Assembly (NCBI RefSeq): GCF_014649495.1 | Contig: NZ_BMTD01000008.1 | Location: forward strand, 124,001-188,000 | Direction of reading: 5' to 3' | Source of the DNA: Streptomyces filipinensis | Lineage (GTDB): Bacteria; Actinomycetota; Actinomycetes; Streptomycetales; Streptomycetaceae | DNA: 64,000 bases | Shown here: positions 41,275 through 50,163 of the stretch, in pieces | How positions within the stretch are numbered: the first letter of the stretch is position 1 | Layout: the number at the start of each line of letters is the position of its first letter | Position numbers and translations under genes: made by a program | Notes under the pieces: model-generated | Databases searched by the model: none | What the model saw: the letters and a program-made list of their open reading frames with translations, nothing else | What the model was told of the DNA's origin: nothing

Positions 41275-43296
41275 ATGCGTCACCCTCACACCCGCACCAT
41301 CCGCCGAAGAGTGGCCGGAGCACTCACCGCGGGCCTGCTGTGCGCGGCGGGCCTCGCCTCCCCCGCCCTGGCGGCCCCCGCCCCCGAACGCGCCGCCGCC
41401 GCCCTGGCCGACGGTCTCGCCCTCACCCCGCCGATGGGCTTCAACAACTGGAACTCCACCCACTGCCGCGCCGACTTCGGCGAGAGCATGGTCAAGGGCA
41501 TCGCCGACCTGTTCGTGGCCAAGGGCCTGAAGGACGCCGGATACCAGTACGTCAACCTGGACGACTGCTGGGCGCTGCCGCGGCGCGACGCCGACGGCAA
41601 GCTGGTGCCCGACCCGGCCCGCTTCCCGAACGGCATCAAGGCCGTCGCCGACTACGTCCACTCCAAGGGGCTCAAGCTCGGCATCTACACCAGCGCCGGC
41701 ACCAAGACCTGCAACAGCGCGGGCTTCCCGGGCGCGCTCGGCCACGAGTACAGCGACGCCGCGCAGTTCGCCGACTGGGGCGTGGACTACCTGAAGTACG
41801 ACAACTGCAACAACCAGGGCGTCGACGCCAAGCAGCGGTACACGACCATGCGGGACGCGCTCAGGGCGACCGGGCGGCCCATCGTGTACAGCATCTGCGA
41901 ATGGGGCGAGAACAAGCCCTGGCAGTGGGCGTCGGACGTCGGTCATCTGTGGCGCACCACGGGTGACATCAGCGACAGCTGGGGCTCGATGCTCTCCATC
42001 CTGAAGCAGAACCTCCCCCTCGCGCCGTACGCCGGTCCGGGTCACTGGAACGACCCCGACATGCTGGAGGTCGGCAACGGCGGTATGTCGGACACCGAGT
42101 ACCGCTCGCACTTCTCCCTCTGGTCGGTCATGGCCGCGCCGCTGCTCATCGGCACCGACCTGCGCAAGGCCTCCCCGTCGACCTTCGACATCCTGGACAA
42201 CAAGGAGGTCATCGCCGTCGACCAGGACCCGCTCGGCAAGCAGGGCACGGTCGTGTCGTCGGCGGGCGGGCGCTGGGTCGTCGCCAAGGAGATGAAGGAC
42301 GGCAGCCGCGCGGTGGCCCTGTTCAACGAGTCGGGCACCGCCCAGCGGATCGCCACCACGGCGGCCGCCGTCGGCCTGCCCGAGGCGCCCGCCTACACCC
42401 TGCGGGACCTGTGGCAGCACAGCAGCTACAACACCGCCGGCACCGTCGCGGCCACCGTCCCCGCCCACGGCACGGTCCTGCTGCGCGTCGCGGCCGACCC
42501 CCGCTGGGCCGCGCACCCGCCCGCCGCCGAGCTCGGCCTGGACGGCAGCCCGTTGCTGGAGGCCGCCACCCCGGCCACGCTGACCAGCACCCTCACCGAC
42601 CTCGGCCGTACCTCCGCGCGCCACGTGTCCGTGTCCCTGACCGGCCCCGACGGGTGGACCGTACGGCCCGCCTCGCCGACCACGGCAACCACCCTCGCCA
42701 CCGGCCGGACCCTGCGCACCGCCTGGCAGGTCACCGCCCCGCCCGGGACCCCGACCGGCCCCTACGCGCTCACGCTCCGGGCCGGATACCGCTCACCGGC
42801 CGGAGAGCTCGTCACGAGCACACTGCCGCTGACCGCGTCCGTGGTGGTACGGCCGCCCTCCGGGTCGTCGTACCTCAGCGACCTGCCCTGGCTGTCGGCG
42901 AGCAGCGGCTGGGGGCCGGTGGAACGCGACACCAGCAACGGGGAGAGCGCCGCGGGCGACGGGCACCCGATCACCGTCGGCGGCAGGGTGTACGCCAAGG
43001 GCCTCGGGGCCCACGCGCCGAGCGACATCTCCTTCTACACCGGCAAGGACTGCGAGACGGTCACCGCGGACGTCGGCGTCGACGACGAGAAGGGCACGAG
43101 GGGCACCGTCACGTTCGAGATCTGGGCGGACGGTACGAAGGTCGCCTCGACCGGCGTGCTGACCGACGCGATGCCCGCCCAGCCGCTCAGCGCCGACGTC
43201 ACCGGCGCGCAGGTGGTCCGCCTGGTCGTCACCGATGCCGGAGACGGCAACGACTCCGACCATGCGGACTGGGCGGACGCCGGCCTGAGCTGCTGA
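41275..43296 (+). CDS. Secreted GH27 alpha-galactosidase with NEW3 and NPCBM domains
   Basis: The 673-residue protein has a signal peptide (residues 1 to about 33, ending SPALAA) and a GH27 catalytic domain from TPPMGFNNWNS, with nucleophile D176 in YLKYDNC and acid/base D231 in TTGDISDSW. A C-terminal beta domain of the GH27 fold, a NEW3-type domain (about residues 435-530) and an NPCBM carbohydrate-binding domain (from about 540) follow. It releases galactose from alpha-galactosides such as raffinose or galactomannan outside the cell. The convergent ROK sugar kinase and LacI regulator just downstream fit a galactoside-use role (inference). Confidence 0.9.
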   Translation: MRHPHTRTIRRRVAGALTAGLLCAAGLASPALAAPAPERAAAALADGLALTPPMGFNNWNSTHCRADFGESMVKGIADLFVAKGLKDAGYQYVNLDDCWALPRRDADGKLVPDPARFPNGIKAVADYVHSKGLKLGIYTSAGTKTCNSAGFPGALGHEYSDAAQFADWGVDYLKYDNCNNQGVDAKQRYTTMRDALRATGRPIVYSICEWGENKPWQWASDVGHLWRTTGDISDSWGSMLSILKQNLPLAPYAGPGHWNDPDMLEVGNGGMSDTEYRSHFSLWSVMAAPLLIGTDLRKASPSTFDILDNKEVIAVDQDPLGKQGTVVSSAGGRWVVAKEMKDGSRAVALFNESGTAQRIATTAAAVGLPEAPAYTLRDLWQHSSYNTAGTVAATVPAHGTVLLRVAADPRWAAHPPAAELGLDGSPLLEAATPATLTSTLTDLGRTSARHVSVSLTGPDGWTVRPASPTTATTLATGRTLRTAWQVTAPPGTPTGPYALTLRAGYRSPAGELVTSTLPLTASVVVRPPSGSSYLSDLPWLSASSGWGPVERDTSNGESAAGDGHPITVGGRVYAKGLGAHAPSDISFYTGKDCETVTADVGVDDEKGTRGTVTFEIWADGTKVASTGVLTDAMPAQPLSADVTGAQVVRLVVTDAGDGNDSDHADWADAGLSC

Positions 43297-43344
43297 CGGC
43301 GCCCGTCCGCGGGGGCGGTCGGGACCGTACGCGGGCCGCGGGAT

Positions 43345-43375
43345 GCGTGGGGGCTGGTCGCCCAGTTCCCCACGC
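43345..43375. terminator. Hairpin between convergent genes, also a copy of the dispersed repeat core
   Basis: GCGTGGGG (43345-43352) pairs exactly with CCCCACGC (43368-43375); the loop contains GGCTGGTCGCCCAG, the core of the dispersed repeat found at 15.3 kb. It lies between the alpha-galactosidase and the convergent ROK kinase gene and probably terminates both. Confidence 0.6.
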
Positions 43376-43446
43376 ACCTCACGGAGCCGCGGTGCCGTCG
43401 CCGTCGCGACACCTCGCGCGAGCGGCGCCGTGCGTCGAACCCCGGC

Positions 43447-44394
43447 TCACACCCCTGCCGCGTCCGGCCTGCGCGCCAGGGCGGCCGCCGCCGCGCCGAC
43501 CAGCCCCGCGTCCGTGCCCGTCTGCGCGGGCACGACCGTCAGCCGCTGGACGAAGGACAGGGTCGCGTAGTCGGTGAGTGCCTTGCGCAGAGGGGTGAAG
43601 AGGATGTCGCCCGCCTTGCCGACGCCCCCGCCGATCACCGCGATGTCGATCTCGACCAGGGTCGCGGTGGCCGCGATGCCGGCGGCCAGCGCCTGGGCCG
43701 CCCGCTCGAAGGAGGCCACGGCGACCGGGTCGCCCTCGCGGGCCGCGGCGGCCACCGCGGCGGCCGAGGTGTCGCCGTCGGGCCCGGGGCGCCAGCCCTG
43801 CTCCAGGGCGCGGCGGGCGATGTGCGGGCCGCTGGCGATCCGCTCCACACAGCCGCGCGAGCCGCACGGACACGGATCGCCGTCGAGGTCCACGCTGATG
43901 TGTCCGATGTGCCCGGCGTTCCCGGTCGGCCCGGGATGCAGCTTCCCGCCCAGCACCAGCCCGCCGCCGACGCCGGTCGACACCACCATGCACAGCGCGT
44001 TGTCGTGGCCGCGGGCGGCGCCCTGCCAGTGCTCGGCGGCCGTGATCGCGACGCCGTCGCCGATCAGCTCGACCGGGAGGCCTCCGGTGGCCGCGCGCAC
44101 GCGCTCGACCAGCGGGAAGTCCCGCCAGCCCGGCACGTTCACCGGGCTGACGGTGCCCGCCGAGGCGTCCACCGGGCCGGCGCTGCCGATACCGACGGAG
44201 TGCGCCTGTCCCCACAGCGGCGACCCGGCCAGGTCGGCCAGTACCTCCTCGACCCGCCGCATGACCGTTTCGCCGTCCTGCTGGGCAGGTGTGGCGCGCT
44301 GGGCTCGGGCCAGGATCCGTCCATGGCCGTCCACGAGACCGCCGGCGATCTTGGTACCGCCGATGTCCAGGGCCGCCACGAGGTCGGTGTGCAT
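43447..44394 (-). CDS. ROK-family sugar kinase
   Basis: The 315-residue protein is a ROK kinase without a DNA-binding domain: the N-terminal phosphate loop is ALDIGGTKIAGGLVDG, the ROK signature region is GHIGHISVDLDG, and the zinc motif is CPCGSRGCVE. The catalytic aspartate is expected in ELIGDGVAI. Family members phosphorylate glucose, fructose or N-acetyl-sugars. It is divergent from a LacI regulator across a region with GACAACGTTGTC operators, so it is probably part of that regulon. Confidence 0.87.
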   Translation of the reverse strand: MHTDLVAALDIGGTKIAGGLVDGHGRILARAQRATPAQQDGETVMRRVEEVLADLAGSPLWGQAHSVGIGSAGPVDASAGTVSPVNVPGWRDFPLVERVRAATGGLPVELIGDGVAITAAEHWQGAARGHDNALCMVVSTGVGGGLVLGGKLHPGPTGNAGHIGHISVDLDGDPCPCGSRGCVERIASGPHIARRALEQGWRPGPDGDTSAAAVAAAAREGDPVAVASFERAAQALAAGIAATATLVEIDIAVIGGGVGKAGDILFTPLRKALTDYATLSFVQRLTVVPAQTGTDAGLVGAAAAALARRPDAAGV

Positions 44395-44498
44395 CAGAGT
44401 CAGACTCCCCGTTGAAGCTTGCAAACCAAGAAAAGGCAGACCGGTCGAGCGGTGGGGGCGCAGGCCGGAGACAGCGGTGGACAGTGTCTCTCGCACCT

Positions 44499-44582
44499 GA
44501 CAACGTTGTCCAGGCTCTATGCTCGACGCCACATCCTCATACAAACAGAGGATCGACGCACTACCCCGTTGACAACGTGGAC
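44499..44582. promoter_or_regulatory. Twin LacI-type operators between the ROK kinase and LacI genes
   Basis: GACAACGTTGTC (44499-44510) is a perfect 12-base palindrome of the LacI/GalR type. A second site GACAACGTGGAC (44571-44582) matches it at 10 of 12 positions, 72 bases away, and overlaps a consensus -35 TTGACA (44569-44574) before the LacI gene. Confidence 0.65.
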
Positions 44583-44611
44583 AAGTCGTACGACAGACAG
44601 GACACCGCATC

Positions 44612-45661
44612 GTGGCCGAGACCACCCGCCGCGCAGACAGCGCTCCCGGCACCCGTTACGGAAACCGCCCGACCATGAAGGACGTGGCGGCACGGGCCGG
44701 GGTCGGGCTCAAGACGGTCTCCCGGGTGGTCAACGGCGAATCCGGCGTCACCCCGGACACCGAACGCCGGGTGCAGGAGGCGATCGAGGCGCTGGGCTTC
44801 CGCCGCAACGACAGCGCACGGGTGCTGCGCAAGGGCCGCACGGCCAGCATCGGCCTGGTCCTGGAGGATCTCGCCGACCCCTTCTACGGCCCGCTCAGCC
44901 GTGCCGTCGAGGAGGTGGCCCGGGCCCACGGTGCCCTGCTGATCAACGGCTCCAGCGCCGAGGACCCGGAACGCGAGCAGGAGCTGGCGCTGGCCCTGTG
45001 CGCGCGGCGGGTGGACGGTCTCGTGGTGATCCCGGCCGGGGACGACCACCGTTACCTCGAACCGGAGATCAGGGCCGGGGTGGCGACCGTGTTCGTGGAC
45101 CGGCCGGCCGGCCGGATCGACGCCGACGTGGTGCTCTCGGACAACTACGGCGGCGCCCGGGGCGGTGTGGCCCATCTGATCGCGCACGGCCACCGCCGGA
45201 TCGGGTTCATCGGCGACATGCCGCGCATCCACACCGCCGCCGAGCGGCTGCGCGGGTACCGGGCGGCCATGGACGACGCGGGGATACCGGTCGAGGACTC
45301 CTGGATGTCCCTCGGGGCGACGAATCCGGAGCGGGTGCGCCGGGCAGCGGAGGACATGCTCTCCGGGCCCGCCCCCGTCACCGCGGTCTTCGCGGGCAAC
45401 AACCGGGTGACGGTCACCGTGATCCGGGTCCTCGCCGAGCACGCCCGCCCGGTCGCCCTCGTCGGCTTCGACGACATCGAGCTGGCCGATCTGCTCCAGC
45501 CCGGCGTCACGGTCGTCGCCCAGGACGCGGCCGCCCTCGGCCGTACCGCCGCCGAGCGCCTGTTCCGTCAGCTGGACGGCGGGCTCGTCGCACCGGAGCG
45601 CATCGAGCTGCCCACCCGGCTGATCACACGCGGCTCCGGCGAGCTGCCGCCGGCCGACTGA
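44612..45661 (+). CDS. LacI-family transcriptional regulator
   Basis: The 349-residue protein has the LacI helix-turn-helix (TMKDVAARAGVGLKTVSRVV, residues 21-40), the hinge helix region and a periplasmic-binding-like sensor domain with GLVLEDLADPFYGPLSRAVE, HGHRRIGFIG and LVGFDDIELADLL. It sits divergently from a ROK sugar kinase with palindromic operators between. It is the likely repressor of the kinase and perhaps of the alpha-galactosidase. The GTG start at 44612 is used. Confidence 0.88.
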   Translation: MAETTRRADSAPGTRYGNRPTMKDVAARAGVGLKTVSRVVNGESGVTPDTERRVQEAIEALGFRRNDSARVLRKGRTASIGLVLEDLADPFYGPLSRAVEEVARAHGALLINGSSAEDPEREQELALALCARRVDGLVVIPAGDDHRYLEPEIRAGVATVFVDRPAGRIDADVVLSDNYGGARGGVAHLIAHGHRRIGFIGDMPRIHTAAERLRGYRAAMDDAGIPVEDSWMSLGATNPERVRRAAEDMLSGPAPVTAVFAGNNRVTVTVIRVLAEHARPVALVGFDDIELADLLQPGVTVVAQDAAALGRTAAERLFRQLDGGLVAPERIELPTRLITRGSGELPPAD

Positions 45662-45668
45662 ACCGCCC

Positions 45669-46448
45669 GTGACGGGCCGCACCCTGGAGGAACTCGGTCT
45701 CGCCGACGCCCCCCGCGAGTATCCGCTGACCTATCCCGGCGCCTGGCCGGCCGACTCCGGACTGCTGCACGGCGACCGGATGCTTCCGCTGGAGCGCCTG
45801 GTGCACGACGACCGGGTGCCGGTGCTCGCCGTCGGCTCCAACGCCTGCCCGGGCCAATTACGGCACAAGATGGCCGAGTTCCGGATCACCTCCCCCGTGC
45901 CGATGGTGCGGTCGCGGGTGACCGGGCTCGATGTGGGCGTCTCCGCCCACGTCAGCCGGTTGGGCTATGTCTCCGCCTCCCCCGTGAAGTCCGCAGGCCC
46001 CTCACGTGAGTTGTTCGTCATCTGGCTCGACCGGCGCCAGCTGGACGTGATCGACGCCAGCGAACCCCATTTCCGGCGGGCGTGGCTGCCCGAGCCGGAG
46101 GTGCGGATCGAGCTGCCGGACGGCTCCGCGCTCGCCGGGGTGTACGCCTATGTCAACCGGCACGGGGTGCTGCACGACGGCTCCGGCGCGCCGCGTAGGC
46201 ACCCCGGTGACCAACGCGCCCTGCTCACCGGACTCCTCGTGGCATCGGCTCCGCTGCGGGAGCTGTTCGGGGTCACACCGGAGGAGTTCTGCGCGCGGGC
46301 GCGCCGGGACGCCGGGCTGTGCACCCGGGGCACGCGGCTGTTCGCCGAGCACAAGTGGGTGACGGAGTCGGGTTTCGAGCCGTACGCCGACGGTGAGCAG
46401 CCCGGAGGCCCGGGCACCGGCGCGTCGTCGTTCCCGCCGTTGAGGTAG
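45669..46448 (+). CDS. Conserved hypothetical protein with a TTA (bldA-type) codon
   Basis: The 259-residue protein has no domain I can assign. The segment VLAVGSNACPGQLRHKM resembles the substrate-binding GSN loop of gamma-glutamylcyclotransferase folds, but the rest does not clearly fit. Codon 64 (45858-45860, the L of GQLRHK) is TTA, the only in-frame TTA I found in the window. Its translation should therefore depend on the rare bldA tRNA and be developmentally timed. It begins 7 bases after the LacI stop and is probably co-transcribed. Confidence 0.7.
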   Translation: MTGRTLEELGLADAPREYPLTYPGAWPADSGLLHGDRMLPLERLVHDDRVPVLAVGSNACPGQLRHKMAEFRITSPVPMVRSRVTGLDVGVSAHVSRLGYVSASPVKSAGPSRELFVIWLDRRQLDVIDASEPHFRRAWLPEPEVRIELPDGSALAGVYAYVNRHGVLHDGSGAPRRHPGDQRALLTGLLVASAPLRELFGVTPEEFCARARRDAGLCTRGTRLFAEHKWVTESGFEPYADGEQPGGPGTGASSFPPLR

Positions 46449-46625
46449 ACGTCGTCGACGTGGACACCGGTGTCGCCGCCGTCGTCGGTCTTCGCCCACC
46501 ACGATGCCGCGCTCGCGCAGGACGTGGTCCGGGGAGGGGCCGTCGACCGGTGCCAGGACGATCAGCGGACGCCCGTCGGCCCCGGTGACGTCGTGCACGA
46601 CGACGACCCCGGGGCGGCGGCGGGC
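46441..46625 (-). pseudogene. Possible frameshifted gene remnant
   Basis: Read leftward, a protein-like frame with strongly G/C-biased third positions (VHDVTGADGRPLIVLAPVDG) runs from about 46625 to 46500. Near 46497 the coding character moves to another frame (TDDGGDTGVHVDDVYLNGG). This looks like the end of a degraded coding sequence, but no family is recognised and no start is visible. Confidence 0.25.
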
Positions 46626-46662
46626 TCTCCCGGCCGGGGCCCTGACCGGGCCACGGCTCCCG

Positions 46663-47961
46663 CTACTTCGCGGAGGCCGTCAGGTCACCGCGGCGGGGCG
46701 CCGCGAAGCCCTCCAGGTCGGCGCGGGTCAGGCCGGTGAGACGGGCGACCTCTGCGATGTCGAGGGCGCCGCAGTCCAGGCCGCGCAGCAGATAGCCGCC
46801 GAGGGCCTTGGCCGTGGCCGGCTCGTCCATGACGTCGCCGCCCGCGTGGTTGGCGTAGCGGGCGAGGCGGCCCGCCGCCTGCTCGAAACCCTCGCGGTAG
46901 AAGGCGAAGACGGCCGCGTAGCGGGTGGGGATGTGGCCGGGGTGCATGTCCCAGCCCTGGTAGTAGGCGCGGGCGAGGGCCCGGCGCGTGAGGCCGTAGT
47001 GCAGGCGCCAGGCGTCGTGGACCTTCTCGGTCGGCCCGACGGGCAGGACGTTCGTCGAGCCGTCGGAGACACGGACGCCGGTACCCGCCGCCGCCACCTG
47101 CATGATCGCCTTGGCGTGGTCGGCGGCCGGGTGGTCGCTGGCCTGGTAGGCGGCGGAGACGCCGAGGCAGGCGCTGTAGTCGAAGGTGCCGTAGTGCAGC
47201 CCGGTGGCGCGGCCCTCGGCTGCCTGGATCATCCGGGCGACGGTGGCGGTGCCGTCGGTGGCGACGATGGACTGGCTGGTCTCGATCTGGATCTCGAAGC
47301 CCAGGCGGCCGGGCTCCAGGCCGTGCACCTTCTCGAAGGCCTCCAGGAGGCGGACGAACGCCGAGACCTGTTCGGGGTACGTCACCTTCGGCAGGGTCAG
47401 CACCAGGCCCTCGGGGAGGCCGCCGGACTCGATCAGGCCGGTGAGGAAGACGTCGAGCGTGCGGATGCCGCGGTCGCGTACCGGCGCCTCCATGCACTTC
47501 ATACGGATGCCCATGTACGGCGCCGCTGTGCCGTTCTCGTACGCCTCCGCGATCAGGCGGGCCGCGCGGGCCGCCGTCGCGTCCTCCTCGGCGTCGGGGC
47601 GGGGGCCGTAGCCGTCCTCGAAGTCGACGCGCAGGTCTTCGATCGGCTCGCGCTCCAGCTTGGCGCGGACACGGGAGTAGACGGGCTCGGCCAGCTCGTC
47701 GGACAGGCCGAGGACCGCCGCGAAGGAGGCGGCGTCCGGGGCGTGCGCGTCCAGGGCGGCCAGGGCCTGGTCGCCCCAGGAGCGGATGGTGCCGGCGTCG
47801 AAGGCGTCCCCGGGGACGTAGACGGTGTGGACGGGCTGCCGGGTGCCGGGGTCCCCGGGGTAGCGGCGCTCCAGCTCCGCGTCGACCGGTGCGAGGGAGG
47901 CACTGATCTCCTCGCTGACGGCGCCCGCGAGGCTCGTCGCCACCTTCTCCTGCTGACCCAT
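46663..47961 (-). CDS. DUF6986 family protein (HpcH/HpaI aldolase-like TIM barrel)
   Basis: The 432-residue protein has segments of the citrate-lyase-beta/malate-synthase-like TIM barrel: DLRVDFEDGYGPRPDAEEDA, GIRMKCMEA, LGFEIQIETSQSI and LHYGTFDYSACLG. The glutamate and aspartate residues expected to bind Mg are present in these. It is the DUF6986 family and may be a lyase or synthase acting on glyoxylate-like substrates, but the reaction is not known. The ATG at 47961 has GGAGGG about 6 bases upstream. An IclR-type palindrome lies in its promoter region. Confidence 0.82.
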   Translation of the reverse strand: MGQQEKVATSLAGAVSEEISASLAPVDAELERRYPGDPGTRQPVHTVYVPGDAFDAGTIRSWGDQALAALDAHAPDAASFAAVLGLSDELAEPVYSRVRAKLEREPIEDLRVDFEDGYGPRPDAEEDATAARAARLIAEAYENGTAAPYMGIRMKCMEAPVRDRGIRTLDVFLTGLIESGGLPEGLVLTLPKVTYPEQVSAFVRLLEAFEKVHGLEPGRLGFEIQIETSQSIVATDGTATVARMIQAAEGRATGLHYGTFDYSACLGVSAAYQASDHPAADHAKAIMQVAAAGTGVRVSDGSTNVLPVGPTEKVHDAWRLHYGLTRRALARAYYQGWDMHPGHIPTRYAAVFAFYREGFEQAAGRLARYANHAGGDVMDEPATAKALGGYLLRGLDCGALDIAEVARLTGLTRADLEGFAAPRRGDLTASAK

Positions 47962-47977
47962 CCCACACCCTCCAATT

Positions 47978-47992
47978 TTCCGCTGTACGGAA
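47978..47992. promoter_or_regulatory. IclR-type palindrome upstream of the DUF6986 gene
   Basis: TTCCG-CTGTA-CGGAA is a perfect inverted repeat with 5-base arms, 17 bases upstream of the DUF6986 start, in an A/T-richer patch. Such TTCCGnnnnnCGGAA sites are typical of IclR-family regulators such as those of allantoin and glyoxylate genes. Confidence 0.5.
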
Positions 47993-48091
47993 TCAACAAT
48001 CCGTAGAATGAAGTTATCCGTGCGGTTCTCGCTGGTCAACACCCCGTCCGGACCCTGGTCGACGCCCGGCCGATCGCCCCCAGGATGCACC

Positions 48092-48126
48092 GAGGCCCCC
48101 GCGACCATGCCGGTCACGGGGGCCTC
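48092..48126 (-). terminator. Terminator of the etfBA operon
   Basis: GAGGCCCCCGCGACC and GGTCACGGGGGCCTC form a 15-base stem with one mismatch and a 5-base loop. It lies 18 bases beyond the leftward etfA stop. Confidence 0.8.
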
Positions 48127-48144
48127 GTCGAGCCGGGGAGGAGC

Positions 48145-49107
48145 TCAGCCCTTGCGCGCCTTGATCTCCTCGGTCAGCTGCGGGACGACGTCGAAGAGGT
48201 CGCCGACCACGCCGTAGTCGACCAGCTCGAAGATCGGGGCCTCGGCGTCCTTGTTGACGGCCACGATGGTCTTCGAGGTCTGCATACCGGCGCGGTGCTG
48301 GATCGCGCCGGAGATGCCGTTGGCGATGTACAGCTGCGGCGAGACCGACTTACCGGTCTGGCCGACCTGGTTGGTGTGCGGGTACCAGCCGGCGTCGACG
48401 GCGGCACGCGAGGCACCGACGGCCGCACCGAGGGAGTCGGCGAGCGCCTCGATGATCGAGAAGTTCTCGGCGCCGTTGACACCACGGCCACCGGAGACCA
48501 CGATCGCGGCCTCGGTCAGCTCCGGACGGCCCGTGGACTCACGCGGCGTACGGGCGGTGACCTTGGTGCCGGTCGCCTTGTCCGAGAAGGTCACGGACAG
48601 GGCCTCGACCGCACCGGCGGCCGGGGCGGCCTCGACGGCGGCCGAGTTCGGCTTGACCGTGATGACCGGAGTGCCCTTGACGACCCGGGACTTGGTGGTG
48701 AAGGACGCGGCGAACACCGACTGGGTGGCCACCGGGCCCTCGTCGCCGGCCTCCAGGTCGACGGCGTCGGTGATGATGCCCGAGCCGATGCGCAGCGCCA
48801 GACGGGCGGCGATCTCCTTGCCCTCGGCGGAGGACGGGACCAGCACGGCGGCCGGGGAGACGGCCTCGTGGGCGGCCTGCAGGGCGTCCACCTTGGGCAC
48901 GACGAGGTACTCGGCGTACTCGGACGCGTCGTGGGTGAGGACCTTCACCGCGCCGTGCTCGGCGAGGGTGGCGGCGGTGTCGGCGGCGCCGTTGCCCAGC
49001 GCGACGGCCACGGGCTCGCCGATACGGCGGGCCAGGGTCAGCAGCTCAAGGGTCGGCTTGCGGACGGCACCGTCCACGTGGTCGACGTAGACGAGGACTT
49101 CAGCCAT
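48145..49107 (-). CDS. etfA: Electron transfer flavoprotein, alpha subunit
   Basis: The 320-residue protein has the EtfA N-terminal alpha/beta domain and the C-terminal FAD-binding domain with VVSGGRGV, SRAAVDAGWYPHTNQVGQTG, LYIANGISGAIQHRAGM and IVAVNKDAEAPIFELVDYGV. These segments bind FAD in all group I ETFs. ETF accepts electrons from acyl-CoA dehydrogenases and passes them to the respiratory chain. It lies 53 bases downstream of etfB and is followed by a strong terminator, so the two genes form a complete operon. Confidence 0.95.
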   Translation of the reverse strand: MAEVLVYVDHVDGAVRKPTLELLTLARRIGEPVAVALGNGAADTAATLAEHGAVKVLTHDASEYAEYLVVPKVDALQAAHEAVSPAAVLVPSSAEGKEIAARLALRIGSGIITDAVDLEAGDEGPVATQSVFAASFTTKSRVVKGTPVITVKPNSAAVEAAPAAGAVEALSVTFSDKATGTKVTARTPRESTGRPELTEAAIVVSGGRGVNGAENFSIIEALADSLGAAVGASRAAVDAGWYPHTNQVGQTGKSVSPQLYIANGISGAIQHRAGMQTSKTIVAVNKDAEAPIFELVDYGVVGDLFDVVPQLTEEIKARKG

Positions 49108-49160
49108 GGGATTGCTCTCCTGCGAAAAGAAGTTGAGGGGCGGTCAGCGACTGCGGGGCC

Positions 49161-49946
49161 TTAGATGAACTTCTGGCCCGCGAGGAACTCAGCGAGCTGC
49201 TTGCCGCCCTCGCCCTCGTCCTTGACGATGGTGCCGGCCGTGCGGGCCGGGCGCTCGTTCGCGGCCTCGACCTTGGTGAACGCGCCGTCCAGGCCGACCT
49301 CCTCGGCCTCGATGTCGAGGTCGGACAGGTCCCAGGACTCCACCGGCTTCTTCTTGGCCGCCATGATGCCCTTGAAGGAGGGGTAGCGCGCCTCGCCCGA
49401 CTGGTCGGTCACGGAGACGATCGCCGGGAGCTGCGCCTCAAGCTGCTCGGAGGCGGCGTCGCCGTCGCGGCGGCCCTTGACCGTGCCGTCCTCGACCGAG
49501 ACCTCGGAGAGCAGGGTGACCTGCGGGACACCCAGGCGCTCGGCGACCAGCGCCGGGACGACGCCCATGGTGCCGTCGGTGGACGCCATGCCGGAGATGA
49601 CCAGGTCGTAACCGGCCTTCTCGATCGCCTTGGCCAGCACCAGGGAGGTGCCGATGGCGTCGGTGCCGTGCAGGTCGTCGTCCTCGACGTGGATGGCCTT
49701 GTCGGCACCCATCGACAGGGCCTTGCGGAGCGCGTCCTTGGCGTCCTCGGGGCCGACGGTCAGGACGGTGACCTCGGCGTCGTCCGCGTCCTCGGCGATC
49801 TGCAGCGCCTGCTCGACCGCGTACTCGTCCAGCTCGGAGAGCAGACCGTCCACGTCGTCGCGGTCGACGGTCAGGTCATCGGCGAAGTGCCGGTCGCCAG
49901 TGGCGTCGGGCACGTACTTCACAGTGACAACGATCCTCAAGCTCAC
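49161..49946 (-). CDS. etfB: Electron transfer flavoprotein, beta subunit
   Basis: The 261-residue protein has the EtfB fold with VTVKYVPDATGDR at the N-terminus, LDEYAVEQALQIAED, VLTVGPEDAKDALRKALSMG and the family signature VPQVTLLSEVSVEDG then PAIVSVTDQSGEARYPSFKG. It binds AMP in the heterodimer. The GTG start is preceded by GGAGAG. It is the first gene of etfBA. Confidence 0.95.
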   Translation of the reverse strand: MSLRIVVTVKYVPDATGDRHFADDLTVDRDDVDGLLSELDEYAVEQALQIAEDADDAEVTVLTVGPEDAKDALRKALSMGADKAIHVEDDDLHGTDAIGTSLVLAKAIEKAGYDLVISGMASTDGTMGVVPALVAERLGVPQVTLLSEVSVEDGTVKGRRDGDAASEQLEAQLPAIVSVTDQSGEARYPSFKGIMAAKKKPVESWDLSDLDIEAEEVGLDGAFTKVEAANERPARTAGTIVKDEGEGGKQLAEFLAGQKFI

Positions 49947-50163
49947 GCCGGCTCTCCTACTGCATCGTCATTTCCGGGCTGCCTCTTGCAGGCAGCATAG
50001 GCGCCTCAAGCGGCCGATCCCGATCGGGGCGTCCGAGCGCTCCGACCGAAATATTACTCGTCAGTACACCCATTTCGCGCCCGCTAAGCAAGCGCTTTGA
50101 ACTGTGACCTTCGCAACGCAGCGTAACCGGAACTCGACGGCTTCGCAGGACCAGCGGGCGTGA

